Assembly: GCA_007128075.1 (NCBI GenBank) | Contig: SKYD01000241.1 | Coordinates: 1 to 10,867, forward strand | From: Thiorhodovibrio sp. | GTDB lineage: Bacteria > Pseudomonadota > Gammaproteobacteria > Chromatiales > Chromatiaceae | Direction: 5' to 3' | DNA length: 10,867 nt | Shown here: one piece after another, positions 1 to 5,812 of the stretch | Position numbering within the stretch: the stretch's first letter is position 1 | Layout of the letters: each line of letters starts with the position of its first letter | Made by a program: the position numbers and the translations under genes | Notes under the pieces: generated by a model | Seen by the model: only the letters and a program-made list of their open reading frames with translations | Databases searched by the model: none | Told to the model about the DNA's origin: nothing

Positions 1-259
1 ATTGCAATGAACTTTATCAGCATATCCGTAAACAATTGGGGCCACGGAAAACATTTTTTGAACACCTTCGCATCCTGACGCAATATGCCGTGCATGATAC
101 TTGGGAGGCACTTTTTGAGCTCATGCTTGAGGCTCTCGAATCGGCGCAATCTCCTTTAGGTCGGCGGCTGCGGCGGTGATCAAGGCAAATTTAGAATTGC
201 TGGACCAAGACACTCGGGCTTCTTTTGATGCCATTGTCGCAGAGTTCAGCATCAATTAA
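1..259 (+). pseudogene. 3' end of an unrecognised gene, cut by the window edge and probably frame-broken
   Basis: From base 3 an open frame runs to TGA at 177-179 and reads as a plausible helical, charged protein end (segments GPRKTFFEHLRIL and DTWEALFELMLEALE). The -1 frame then stays open from 131 to TAA at 257-259 and continues in similar style (VIKANLELLDQDTRASFDAIVAEF). Either one gene suffered an indel in the CGGCGGCTGCGGCGG stretch at 162-176, or the first protein stops at 179 and a tiny 27-codon ORF with GTG at 176 overlaps it (GTGA). I favour a broken or frameshifted gene. The GPRKTFFE...DTWE pattern faintly recalls the C-terminal part of GbsR/MarR-type regulators, but this is too weak to name it. 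The beginning of the gene lies outside the window. Confidence 0.35.
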
Positions 260-260
260 A

Positions 261-291
261 GGTGTCTGGATGAAATTATTTTCCAGACACC
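261..291. repeat. Perfect 9-bp inverted repeat (hairpin)
   Basis: GGTGTCTGG at 261-269 pairs perfectly with CCAGACACC at 283-291 around a 13-nt AT-rich loop. It begins 1 nt after the stop codon at 257-259, the position of a transcription terminator, but no T-run follows on either strand. It could be a factor-dependent terminator or RNA-stabilising hairpin, or the remnant of a mobile-element end. Confidence 0.55.
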
Positions 292-300
292 GGATCAATC

Positions 301-372
301 GCCTAACAAGCGCCTCCAGCCGAAACTGGTTTTGCTTTTGCTTAATCGCCTCGGCTGAACATGGCTTAGCTA
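301..372 (+). other. attC-like (59-base element-like) imperfect palindrome
   Basis: The left end, GCCTAACAAGCGCCTCCAGCC at 301-321, begins with a perfect R'' core (RYYYAAC) and reads like the left half of many integron attC sites. CAGCCGA (317-323) pairs with TCGGCTG (351-357) as L''/L' boxes would. The right end, CGGCTGAACATGGCTTAGC, resembles typical attC right halves but has CTTAGCT where the R' core GTTRRRY should be. A perfect R' core (GTTAAGC) lies only at 423-429, which would make a 129-bp element (outer arms CGCCTAACAA/TTGTTAAGCG, 9 of 10 paired). No integrase gene or second attC is visible. It may be a decayed site or a coincidence. Confidence 0.3.
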
Positions 373-411
373 CTCAGATTCAATCTCTGATACAATGGTA
401 TAAAAAGAAGC

Positions 412-440
412 TCGTTTTGTTTGTTAAGCGGTCATATAAT
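412..440 (+). promoter_or_regulatory. Candidate sigma-70 promoter of menB
   Basis: A perfect -10 hexamer TATAAT lies at 435-440, 17 bp from a weak -35 TCGTTT (412-417). This would start transcription about 30 nt before menB. The 260-479 interval has no convincing gene; besides this it holds only the attC-like palindrome and the adjacent inverted repeat. The menB ribosome site is weak (AAGG at 463-466, 13 nt from the ATG). Confidence 0.35.
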
Positions 441-479
441 CTTGTGGAACTTGACAATTTATAAGGTATTTTAATCACC

Positions 480-1313
480 ATGACTGCTTCACCGATTCAC
501 TGGCAAACCGTGCCAGATTTAACCTATCAGGATATTTTATATCACCGCGCCGAGGGGATTGCCCGCATTAGCATCAATCGCCCCGAGGTGCGCAATGCGT
601 TTCGCCCCGAGACGGTGCGCGAACTGATCGATGCGTTTCACCGCGCCCATCTCGATGCTGAGATTGGGGTGATTATTTTCACAGGTGTTGGCGAGAAAGC
701 GTTTTGCTCTGGCGGCGATCAGCGCATTCGCGGCAACGAAGGCTATCGCGACAGTGGCGGCATTGAGCATCTAAATGTGTTGGAACTACAACGCCAGATT
801 CGCACTTTGCCCAAACCAGTGGTGGCGATGGTGGCCGGCTATGCCATTGGCGGCGGCCATGTGTTGCATCTGATCTGCGATCTGACCATTGCCGCTGACA
901 ATGCCCGCTTTGGTCAAACCGGGCCGAAGGTGGGGAGCTTTGATGCTGGCTTTGGTGCTGGGCTGATGGCACGCACCATTGGAGTTAAAAAAGCCAAAGA
1001 AATCTGGTTTTTATGTCGCCAATATGATGCCCAAGAAGCGCTTGACATGGGGCTGATTAACACCATAGTGCCATTGGCTGACCTTGAGCAGGTGACTGTA
1101 GACTGGTGTCGACAGATGTTGCGCCATTCGCCAACCGCGCTGCGCTTACTCAAAGCCGCCTTCAATGCCGACAGCGATGGGCTGGCTGGTTTGCAAGAGC
1201 TGGCGGGCAATGCCACCGCGCTCTATTACACCACTGCCGAGGCGCAAGAAGGGCGCAATGCCTTTTTAGAAAAACGCCCACCAGACTTTGGACGCTTTCC
1301 GCGACGACCTTGA
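480..1313 (+). CDS. menB: 1,4-dihydroxy-2-naphthoyl-CoA synthase (MenB)
   Basis: MenB closes the second aromatic ring in menaquinone (vitamin K2) synthesis, converting o-succinylbenzoyl-CoA to 1,4-dihydroxy-2-naphthoyl-CoA in the cytoplasm. The 277-residue protein is a crotonase-fold enzyme and resembles E. coli MenB along its whole length: INRPEVRNAFRP (res 32-43), the oxyanion-hole segments AFCSGGDQ (74-81) and GYAIGGGHVLH (120-130), DLTIAADNARFGQTGPKVGSFD (split here as 134-155), EIWFLCRQYDA (174-184) and the C-terminal LQELAGNATALYY/EGRNAF. The QTGPK segment carries the Gln and Gly that bind bicarbonate in E. coli-type (type I) MenB, so bicarbonate dependence is likely. Length matches the family. 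It stands alone here: no other men gene lies within the window, and bioF converges on it with 34 bp between stops. Confidence 0.95.
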   Translation: MTASPIHWQTVPDLTYQDILYHRAEGIARISINRPEVRNAFRPETVRELIDAFHRAHLDAEIGVIIFTGVGEKAFCSGGDQRIRGNEGYRDSGGIEHLNVLELQRQIRTLPKPVVAMVAGYAIGGGHVLHLICDLTIAADNARFGQTGPKVGSFDAGFGAGLMARTIGVKKAKEIWFLCRQYDAQEALDMGLINTIVPLADLEQVTVDWCRQMLRHSPTALRLLKAAFNADSDGLAGLQELAGNATALYYTTAEAQEGRNAFLEKRPPDFGRFPRRP

Positions 1314-1323
1314 TCTCTTGCAG

Positions 1324-1360
1324 CGTTGCTCGAAGGTGCAACGACAATCAGCAATGATTG
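1324..1360. terminator. Hairpins between convergent menB and bioF; possible bidirectional terminator
   Basis: Two small hairpins fill the 34-bp gap between the stops and run into the bioF end: CGTTGC (1324-1329)/GCAACG (1338-1343), and CAATCA (1345-1350)/TGATTG (1355-1360) closed by a GCAA tetraloop. The second contains the bioF stop. Neither has a U-tract, so intrinsic termination is uncertain. Confidence 0.25.
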
Positions 1361-2505
1361 GTCACCCCCTGTGCAAGCACCTCTAGCAGTTGATCGATTT
1401 CATGGGGTTGATGCGCTGCTGAGAAGGTAATGCGTAGTCTTGATGTGTTTTCGGGGACTGTTGGTGGACGGATGGCGGTGACTAGAATCCGTTGCCTAGC
1501 AAGCTGTTCACTCCACGCCAACGCGGTGCGGGCATCTCCCGCCAACAGTGGCACAATTGGCGTAGAAGATTGGTCACCAATAGGTAGTCCGAGTTGGGCA
1601 GCGCCAGCGCGAAATCGTTGCACCATCTGGTTGAGATGATCGCGGCGCCAAGATTCTTTTTGTGCAAGATGGAGCGCAGTTTGGGTGGCATAAGCGACAG
1701 CGGGCGGCAGTGCAGTGGTGTAAATGTAGCTGCGGGCGCGCTGGATCAGGGTTTCAATCAGTGCCACATCGCCAGCCACAAAGGCACCAAAACTGCCCAA
1801 TGCTTTGCCTAGAGTGCCGACGAGAATCGGCACCTTGCCAGCATTCAGCCCCCAATGTTCCAGCGAGCCTTGCCCCATTTTCCCTAACACACCAAGTCCG
1901 TGAGCATCATCAACCAGTAGCCACGCCCCCGCTTGTCGCGCCAACGCGGCGAGTTCTGGCAGTGGTGCCAGATCGCCATCCATGCTAAACACGCCATCAC
2001 TGGCAATGAGTGCTGGTGAATGAGCAGAAGTCAAGGCTTCGGCGGCAACTGGATCAGCATGAGCATAACGGCGCAAGCGTGCGCCGCTAAGGCGCGCACC
2101 ATCAACCAACGAGGCATGGTTGAGCCGATCAGCGACGATGGTATCGCCTCGCCCAACCAGGGCGGTGATGACACCAAGGTTGGCCATATAGCCAGTGGAA
2201 AACAGCAGGGCGCGTTGGCGTTTGGTGAATGCTGCCAGTGACTCTTCGAGTGCTTGATGCGCCCGATTGTGTCCGCTGATCAGATGCGCCGCGCCGCTGC
2301 CGACACCGTAGCGTTTGGTGCCCTCACGCAACGCCTCGGCGATGCGCGGATCAGCCGCCAGCCCTAGATAATCGTTGCTGCAAAATGATAGCCAGCTCGC
2401 CCCGTCGATCTCAACTCGGGTGCGATGGGCACCGTCGATGATCCGCCGTTGACGATAAAGCCCAGCAGCGTGCTGCTTTGCCAGCGCCGCATCAAGATCG
2501 CGCAT
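1348..2505 (-). CDS. bioF: 8-amino-7-oxononanoate synthase (BioF)
   Basis: BioF is the PLP enzyme that condenses pimeloyl-ACP (or -CoA) with L-alanine, releasing CO2, to give 7-keto-8-aminopelargonate, an early committed step of biotin synthesis. The 385-residue protein is full length for the alpha-oxoamine synthase family. Visible motifs are SNDYLGLA (res 43-50), GSGAAHLISGHN (69-80), LNHASLVDGARLSGA (128-142), SDGVFSMDGD (169-178), the PLP-ring site LLVDDAHGLG (196-205), and GTLGKALGSFG (230-240) with the Schiff-base lysine K234. The ATG lies 2 nt after the bioB stop and has no strong Shine-Dalgarno site, so it is probably translated by coupling to bioB. Other bio genes (bioA, bioC, bioD, bioH) are not in the window. 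Confidence 0.95.
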   Translation of the reverse strand: MRDLDAALAKQHAAGLYRQRRIIDGAHRTRVEIDGASWLSFCSNDYLGLAADPRIAEALREGTKRYGVGSGAAHLISGHNRAHQALEESLAAFTKRQRALLFSTGYMANLGVITALVGRGDTIVADRLNHASLVDGARLSGARLRRYAHADPVAAEALTSAHSPALIASDGVFSMDGDLAPLPELAALARQAGAWLLVDDAHGLGVLGKMGQGSLEHWGLNAGKVPILVGTLGKALGSFGAFVAGDVALIETLIQRARSYIYTTALPPAVAYATQTALHLAQKESWRRDHLNQMVQRFRAGAAQLGLPIGDQSSTPIVPLLAGDARTALAWSEQLARQRILVTAIRPPTVPENTSRLRITFSAAHQPHEIDQLLEVLAQGVTNHC

Positions 2506-2507
2506 TG

Positions 2508-3515
2508 TTATTTAAAACAACCACCTGGGGTGTCGCGTCCTTCGGGGGCGACGATTTCAAAACCCAGTCCTAAACGCTCAAACAGTGCCTGATCGCGGTC
2601 GGTCGTTGCGTTGTCGGTGGTCAGCAGCCGCTCGCCATAAAAGATCGAGTTGGCTCCAGCCAGATAGCACAGAGCTTGCAGCTCATCGCTCATCGTCGAG
2701 CGCCCTGCCGACAGCCGCACATAGGAGGCGGGCATTAGCACCCGCGCTGCGGCTACAGTGCGCACAAATTCAAGCGGATCCAGCGGCGCGGCACCATGCA
2801 GCGGGGTGCCCTCGACCTGCACCAGCAGATTGATCGGTACTGATTCAGGATGCGCCGGCAGCGTGGCAAGTTGGTGTAGCAATGCAGCGCGATCCGTGCG
2901 CGACTCACCCAGACCCAGAATCCCCCCGCTACAGGTTTTTAGCCCCACAGCGCGGATATGCTCTAGGGTTTCGAGCCGCTCGTGATAGGTGCGACTGGTG
3001 ATGACTTGGGCATAAAACTCTGGCGAGGTGTCGAGGTTGTGGTTGTAATAATCAAGCCCAGCGGCTTTGAGCCGCTGCGCCTGATCGAGCGTCAACATAC
3101 CGAGAGTGACACAGGTTTCCATGCCCAACCCATGCACTGCGGCAATCATGGCAATCACCTGATCAAGCTGATGATCGGTTGGATTGCGCCAGGCCGCGCC
3201 CATGCAAAACCGCGTTGCCCCTGCTGCTTGCGCCTCCTGCGCTGCCTTGATCACAGCATCCAGTGCCAATAACTGTTCACGCTCGATGGTGCTCTGGTGT
3301 TGCGCACTTTGGCCACAGTAAGCACAATCTTCAGGACAGGCACCGGTTTTGATGCTCAACAACTGGCTCACCTGCACCCGATTGGGATCAAAGTGTGTGC
3401 GGTGAATCTGTTGAGCAGCAAACAGCAGATCATTAAACGGCTGATCGAGCAGAGCTTGCACCTCGGCAAGCGTCCAGTCGTGGCGCAGGCCAACAGCAGG
3501 CAGTTTAAGGGACAT
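2508..3515 (-). CDS. bioB: Biotin synthase (BioB), radical SAM enzyme
   Basis: BioB inserts sulfur into dethiobiotin, the last step of biotin synthesis, using a [4Fe-4S] cluster with S-adenosylmethionine and a sacrificial [2Fe-2S] cluster. From the start at 3515 the protein is 335 residues, normal for the family. The radical-SAM motif CPEDCAYC gives C60, C64 and C67. The expected [2Fe-2S] ligands follow at C104 (FCMGAAWR), C135 (METCVTLG), C195 (KTCSGGILG) and R267 (YVRLSAGR). YYNHNLDTSPEFY (156-168) is the typical substrate-pocket stretch. An in-frame ATG at 3617 would add 34 residues, but that extension overlaps a better small ORF in another frame and is not family-like. No Shine-Dalgarno precedes 3515; the small upstream ORF ends 1 nt before it, so coupling is likely. 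Confidence 0.95.
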   Translation of the reverse strand: MSLKLPAVGLRHDWTLAEVQALLDQPFNDLLFAAQQIHRTHFDPNRVQVSQLLSIKTGACPEDCAYCGQSAQHQSTIEREQLLALDAVIKAAQEAQAAGATRFCMGAAWRNPTDHQLDQVIAMIAAVHGLGMETCVTLGMLTLDQAQRLKAAGLDYYNHNLDTSPEFYAQVITSRTYHERLETLEHIRAVGLKTCSGGILGLGESRTDRAALLHQLATLPAHPESVPINLLVQVEGTPLHGAAPLDPLEFVRTVAAARVLMPASYVRLSAGRSTMSDELQALCYLAGANSIFYGERLLTTDNATTDRDQALFERLGLGFEIVAPEGRDTPGGCFK

Positions 3516-3516
3516 G

Positions 3517-3660
3517 CTATTTTGGTGTTTTGGTGGTTTTATCTTCGGTTTGCTCTGGCTTTTTGGTGTCCTCGGATGGACGCTGCTGCGAGCGATACAT
3601 CCAATACAGCAAAGCAACGACTGCGATCAATTCCAAACCCTGCACTGAGCTTCCGTCCAT
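3517..3660 (-). CDS. Small single-pass membrane protein upstream of bioB, uncharacterised
   Basis: This is a 47-codon ORF (ATG at 3658-3660, TAG at 3517-3519). It has a well-placed Shine-Dalgarno AGGA (3668-3671 on the plus strand, 7 nt spacing) and sits just downstream of a plausible promoter. The product begins MDGSSVQG, has one hydrophobic segment (about res 9-21, LELIAVVALLYWM) followed by YRS, then a hydrophilic lysine/glutamate/threonine-rich tail ending KTPK. This layout suggests a single membrane anchor with the charged tail inside the cell. The stop is 1 nt from the bioB ATG, which lacks its own Shine-Dalgarno. It may therefore act as a translational leader for bioB, as a small membrane protein in its own right, or both. 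I do not recognise a family. Confidence 0.6.
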   Translation of the reverse strand: MDGSSVQGLELIAVVALLYWMYRSQQRPSEDTKKPEQTEDKTTKTPK

Positions 3661-3708
3661 TTTTTAATCCTGCCATTGATGGCGCGTTGAATGTTAAATG
3701 AGTCGATC

Positions 3709-3736
3709 ATTCTAAACCAATCTCGATTTCCGACAA
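3709..3736 (-). promoter_or_regulatory. Candidate sigma-70 promoter of the bio operon
   Basis: Read on the minus strand, TTGTCG (3731-3736) and TAGAAT (3709-3714) are separated by 16 bp, about 50 nt before the start of the small leader ORF. No clear BirA-type palindrome overlaps it. Confidence 0.45.
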
Positions 3737-3751
3737 GACCGCCCGCGCTTT

Positions 3752-3767
3752 TGTTGCAAAGCACACC
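3752..3767 (+). promoter_or_regulatory. Possible degenerate NifA upstream activator site
   Basis: TGT at 3752-3754 is followed after 10 nt by ACC (3765-3767), one base off the NifA consensus TGT-N10-ACA. It lies about 80 bp upstream of the -24 element of the nifV promoter, a usual distance for an enhancer site. An IHF-like stretch with one mismatch (AATCAATCGGCTA, 3804-3816) lies between them, where DNA bending would help. Both are weak on their own. Confidence 0.3.
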
Positions 3768-3831
3768 AGATAATCAGCGGTTAGCAAGAATTATTTGCTG
3801 ATCAATCAATCGGCTAGCGATGCCTTTATGC

Positions 3832-3848
3832 TTGGCGCGTTGTTTGCA
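3832..3848 (+). promoter_or_regulatory. Sigma-54 (RpoN) -24/-12 promoter of nifV
   Basis: TTGGCGCGTTGTTTGCA matches the sigma-54 consensus TTGGCACG-N4-TTGCA with one mismatch and has the required 10 nt between the GG and GC dinucleotides. Transcription would start about 12 nt after the GC, near 3859, leaving a short leader before the nifV ATG at 3893. This fits NifA/RpoN control of nitrogen-fixation genes. Confidence 0.75.
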
Positions 3849-3892
3849 TTCAATCTAGCAATACAACAGGTCGTCAACGAGGCCAACGCTTC

Positions 3893-5086
3893 ATGCAGCA
3901 GGGAAATTGGATTCAGATCAACGACACCACCTTACGCGATGGTGAACAGTCCGCCGGGGTTGCTTTTGCCTTGGAAGAAAAGCTGGCGATTGCCCGTGGG
4001 CTGGATGCACTTGGGGTGCCTGAGTTAGAAGTCGGCATTCCGGCGATGGGCGAGGACGAACGCGAGTCGATCATCGCCGTTGGGCAGTTGCCACTACGGG
4101 CTGACTTAATGGTATGGGCGCGGATGCTGGCGGCAGATATTGCCACCGCACGCGGGCTGCCGGTGCAGCGGATTGATTTGTCGATTCCGGTGTCTGATCA
4201 ACAGATTCAGCACAAACTCAAGCGTGACCGCGCCTGGGTGCTGGCGCAGATTCGCGCTTTGGTGCCGACCGCGCTCGATTGTGGTTTTTTAGTGTGCGTT
4301 GGGGCTGAGGATGCCTCACGGGCTGATCCTGAATTTTTATGGCAAGTTGCCGAAACCGCACAATATGCCGGTGCCGAGCGGGTGCGTTTTGCTGACACCG
4401 TTGGTGTGCTCGATCCATTCAGCGTTTTTGAACAGATCAGCGCCTTGCGCGCCCGCTGTGATTGCGAGATTGAGATGCACGCCCACGATGATCTCGGGCT
4501 GGCAACGGCGAATACCTTGGCCGCTGTCCGTGCTGGCGCAACCCATGTCAACACCACGGTGCATGGTCTGGGTGAACGCGCCGGCAATGCCGCCCTTGAA
4601 GAAGTGGTGATGGGGCTAAAATATCTGCATCATTGCCAAACTGGTGTTGATCTCACCCATTTTGCCGAGCTGTCGCGGCTCGTGGATCAAGCATCGGGGC
4701 ATCCGGTGGCGTGGAATAAAAGCCTGGTCGGGGATGGTGCCTTCACCCATGAATCGGGCATTCATGTCGATGGCCTGCTCAAAGATCCACTGAATTATCA
4801 GGGCATTGATCCGGCTGAGGTGGGGCGAACCCATCGTCTCGTGCTGGGCAAGCATTCAGGGCGTGGCGCACTGTGTCAGGTTTATGCCGAAGAGCTCAAC
4901 ACCGAACTGACCCCCGAACAGGCCGAGCAGGTGCTGCCACTGGTGCGCCGTTTTGTGACCATGAACAAATGTGCGCCCACCGCGCTGGATTTGCTGCACT
5001 TTTTGGCGCAGATCATGCCCCCTACAACTGCAACGGAGTACACCCCATGTCTGATGACACCCTCGACCTCGCCTTGGATGAACTAA
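3893..5086 (+). CDS. nifV: Homocitrate synthase (NifV)
   Basis: NifV condenses acetyl-CoA with 2-oxoglutarate to make R-homocitrate, the organic ligand of the nitrogenase FeMo-cofactor. The protein starts with the DRE-TIM metallolyase signature INDTTLRDGEQSAG (res 9-22, R15 and D16). It has the metal-binding HxH in EMHAHDDLGLATANT (194-208), NTTVHGLGERAGNA (220-233) and the HESGIHVDGLL lid (286-295). GAGG at 3879-3882 is a good ribosome site 10 nt before the ATG. At 397 residues it is slightly longer than usual: the last 20 or so residues (from about PPTTATEY) are low in complexity and coincide with the nifW ribosome site and first 40 nt, so the tail may be a recent read-on past a lost stop. 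First gene of the overlapping nifVWZM run, behind the sigma-54 promoter. Confidence 0.95.
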   Translation: MQQGNWIQINDTTLRDGEQSAGVAFALEEKLAIARGLDALGVPELEVGIPAMGEDERESIIAVGQLPLRADLMVWARMLAADIATARGLPVQRIDLSIPVSDQQIQHKLKRDRAWVLAQIRALVPTALDCGFLVCVGAEDASRADPEFLWQVAETAQYAGAERVRFADTVGVLDPFSVFEQISALRARCDCEIEMHAHDDLGLATANTLAAVRAGATHVNTTVHGLGERAGNAALEEVVMGLKYLHHCQTGVDLTHFAELSRLVDQASGHPVAWNKSLVGDGAFTHESGIHVDGLLKDPLNYQGIDPAEVGRTHRLVLGKHSGRGALCQVYAEELNTELTPEQAEQVLPLVRRFVTMNKCAPTALDLLHFLAQIMPPTTATEYTPCLMTPSTSPWMN

Positions 5087-5385
5087 CCAGCGCCGAGGAT
5101 TTTCTCAATTATTTTGGCATCGACTACGATCCGGCAGTGGTGCAGGTCAATCGGCTGCATATCTTGCAGCGGTTTCACGATCTGCTCGCCGGGCTTGATC
5201 TGCAACATCCTGAGTCGATGACCCAAGCAGCCGCCCTGCTCAACGATGCTTACAACACTTTTGTGCATTCCAATGCCCAGAATGAAAAGGTGTTTCGGGT
5301 GTTTCAGCGCCAAACCCCGCAGCCGGTGCAGGTGTCATTGACCACACTGATGGAGTCACGCTCTGATGCAACAGCCAAGATTTGA
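5047..5385 (+). CDS. nifW: Nitrogenase stabilising/protective protein NifW
   Basis: NifW is a small cytoplasmic protein that associates with the MoFe protein and is needed for its full activity, reportedly helping its maturation or oxygen protection. The 112-residue product has normal family length and the expected LDELTSAEDFLNYFGIDYDP opening (about res 9-28), followed by the conserved NRLHILQRF (res 36-44) and an ALLNDAYNTF helix. The frame is open upstream to 4873, but the start at 5047 is chosen because GGAG (5035-5038) lies 8 nt before it and family homology begins there; the upstream part only shadows nifV. It overlaps nifV by 40 nt and nifZ by 20 nt. Confidence 0.9.
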   Translation: MSDDTLDLALDELTSAEDFLNYFGIDYDPAVVQVNRLHILQRFHDLLAGLDLQHPESMTQAAALLNDAYNTFVHSNAQNEKVFRVFQRQTPQPVQVSLTTLMESRSDATAKI

Positions 5386-5812
5386 TTATGGAGACGAGGT
5401 GCGGGTGATCCGCACCCTGCGCAATGACGGCACCTTTCCAGGCATGAACACCGGAGCCAAGCTAATTCAGCGCGGCAGTGTCGGCTTTGTGCGCGATGTT
5501 GGGCGATTCTTGCAAGATCAGATCGTCTATGCGGTGCATTTTTTAGAAGACAATCGTGTCGTCGGCTGTCGTGAGGAAGAATTACAGCCGATCAGCGAGC
5601 CGTGGGTGCCGAGTCGCTTTGAGACCCGCGAAAAAGTCAGTGCACGGCTGCCGCTGGGGCGCAATGGTCAGGTGTTGGTGGAGCCAGGCGAGATCGGCGA
5701 GATCGTCAAAGTGATCCGCGATGCCCCCGATGGCATTGTCTATCATGTCGATTTTCAGGATCGCAATCGGTTGCAAGTGCCTGAATCAGCGCTGGAAGAG
5801 TTTCGGAGCTAA
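5366..5812 (+). CDS. nifZ: Nitrogenase maturation protein NifZ
   Basis: NifZ helps form the second P-cluster of the MoFe protein during nitrogenase assembly. The 148-residue protein has the hallmark N-terminal segment FDYGDEVRVIRTLRNDGT (res 6-23), then RGSVGFVRDVG (36-46) and GCREEEL (67-73). The second half (about 88-146: RNGQVLVEPGEIGEIVKV, YHVDF) is a weaker echo of the first (GAKLIQRGSVGFVRDV, YAVHF), suggesting two SH3-like beta-barrel repeats. GGAG at 5352-5355 lies 10 nt before the ATG, inside the end of nifW. Its stop shares a base with the nifM start (TAATG). Confidence 0.92.
   Translation: MQQPRFDYGDEVRVIRTLRNDGTFPGMNTGAKLIQRGSVGFVRDVGRFLQDQIVYAVHFLEDNRVVGCREEELQPISEPWVPSRFETREKVSARLPLGRNGQVLVEPGEIGEIVKVIRDAPDGIVYHVDFQDRNRLQVPESALEEFRS

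Noticed and set aside
451..456. TTGACA, a perfect -35 hexamer just before menB
   Set aside because: No -10-like hexamer lies at 16-18 bp, and transcription would have to start inside the coding region.
225..464. 79-residue plus-strand ORF across the left intergenic region
   Set aside because: It starts inside the broken gene end, spans the inverted repeat and attC-like palindrome, has no ribosome site, and its composition does not look like a protein.
3516..3617. N-terminal extension of BioB from an ATG at 3617
   Set aside because: The 34 extra residues are not family-like and shadow the small membrane protein ORF, which has a good ribosome site.
3700..3730. BirA operator overlapping the bio promoter
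   Set aside because: Only a weak half-site (GGTTTA on the minus strand) is visible, with no second arm at the right spacing.
4873..5046. Longer NifW start
   Set aside because: It would lie deep inside nifV, and NifW similarity and the ribosome site point to 5047.
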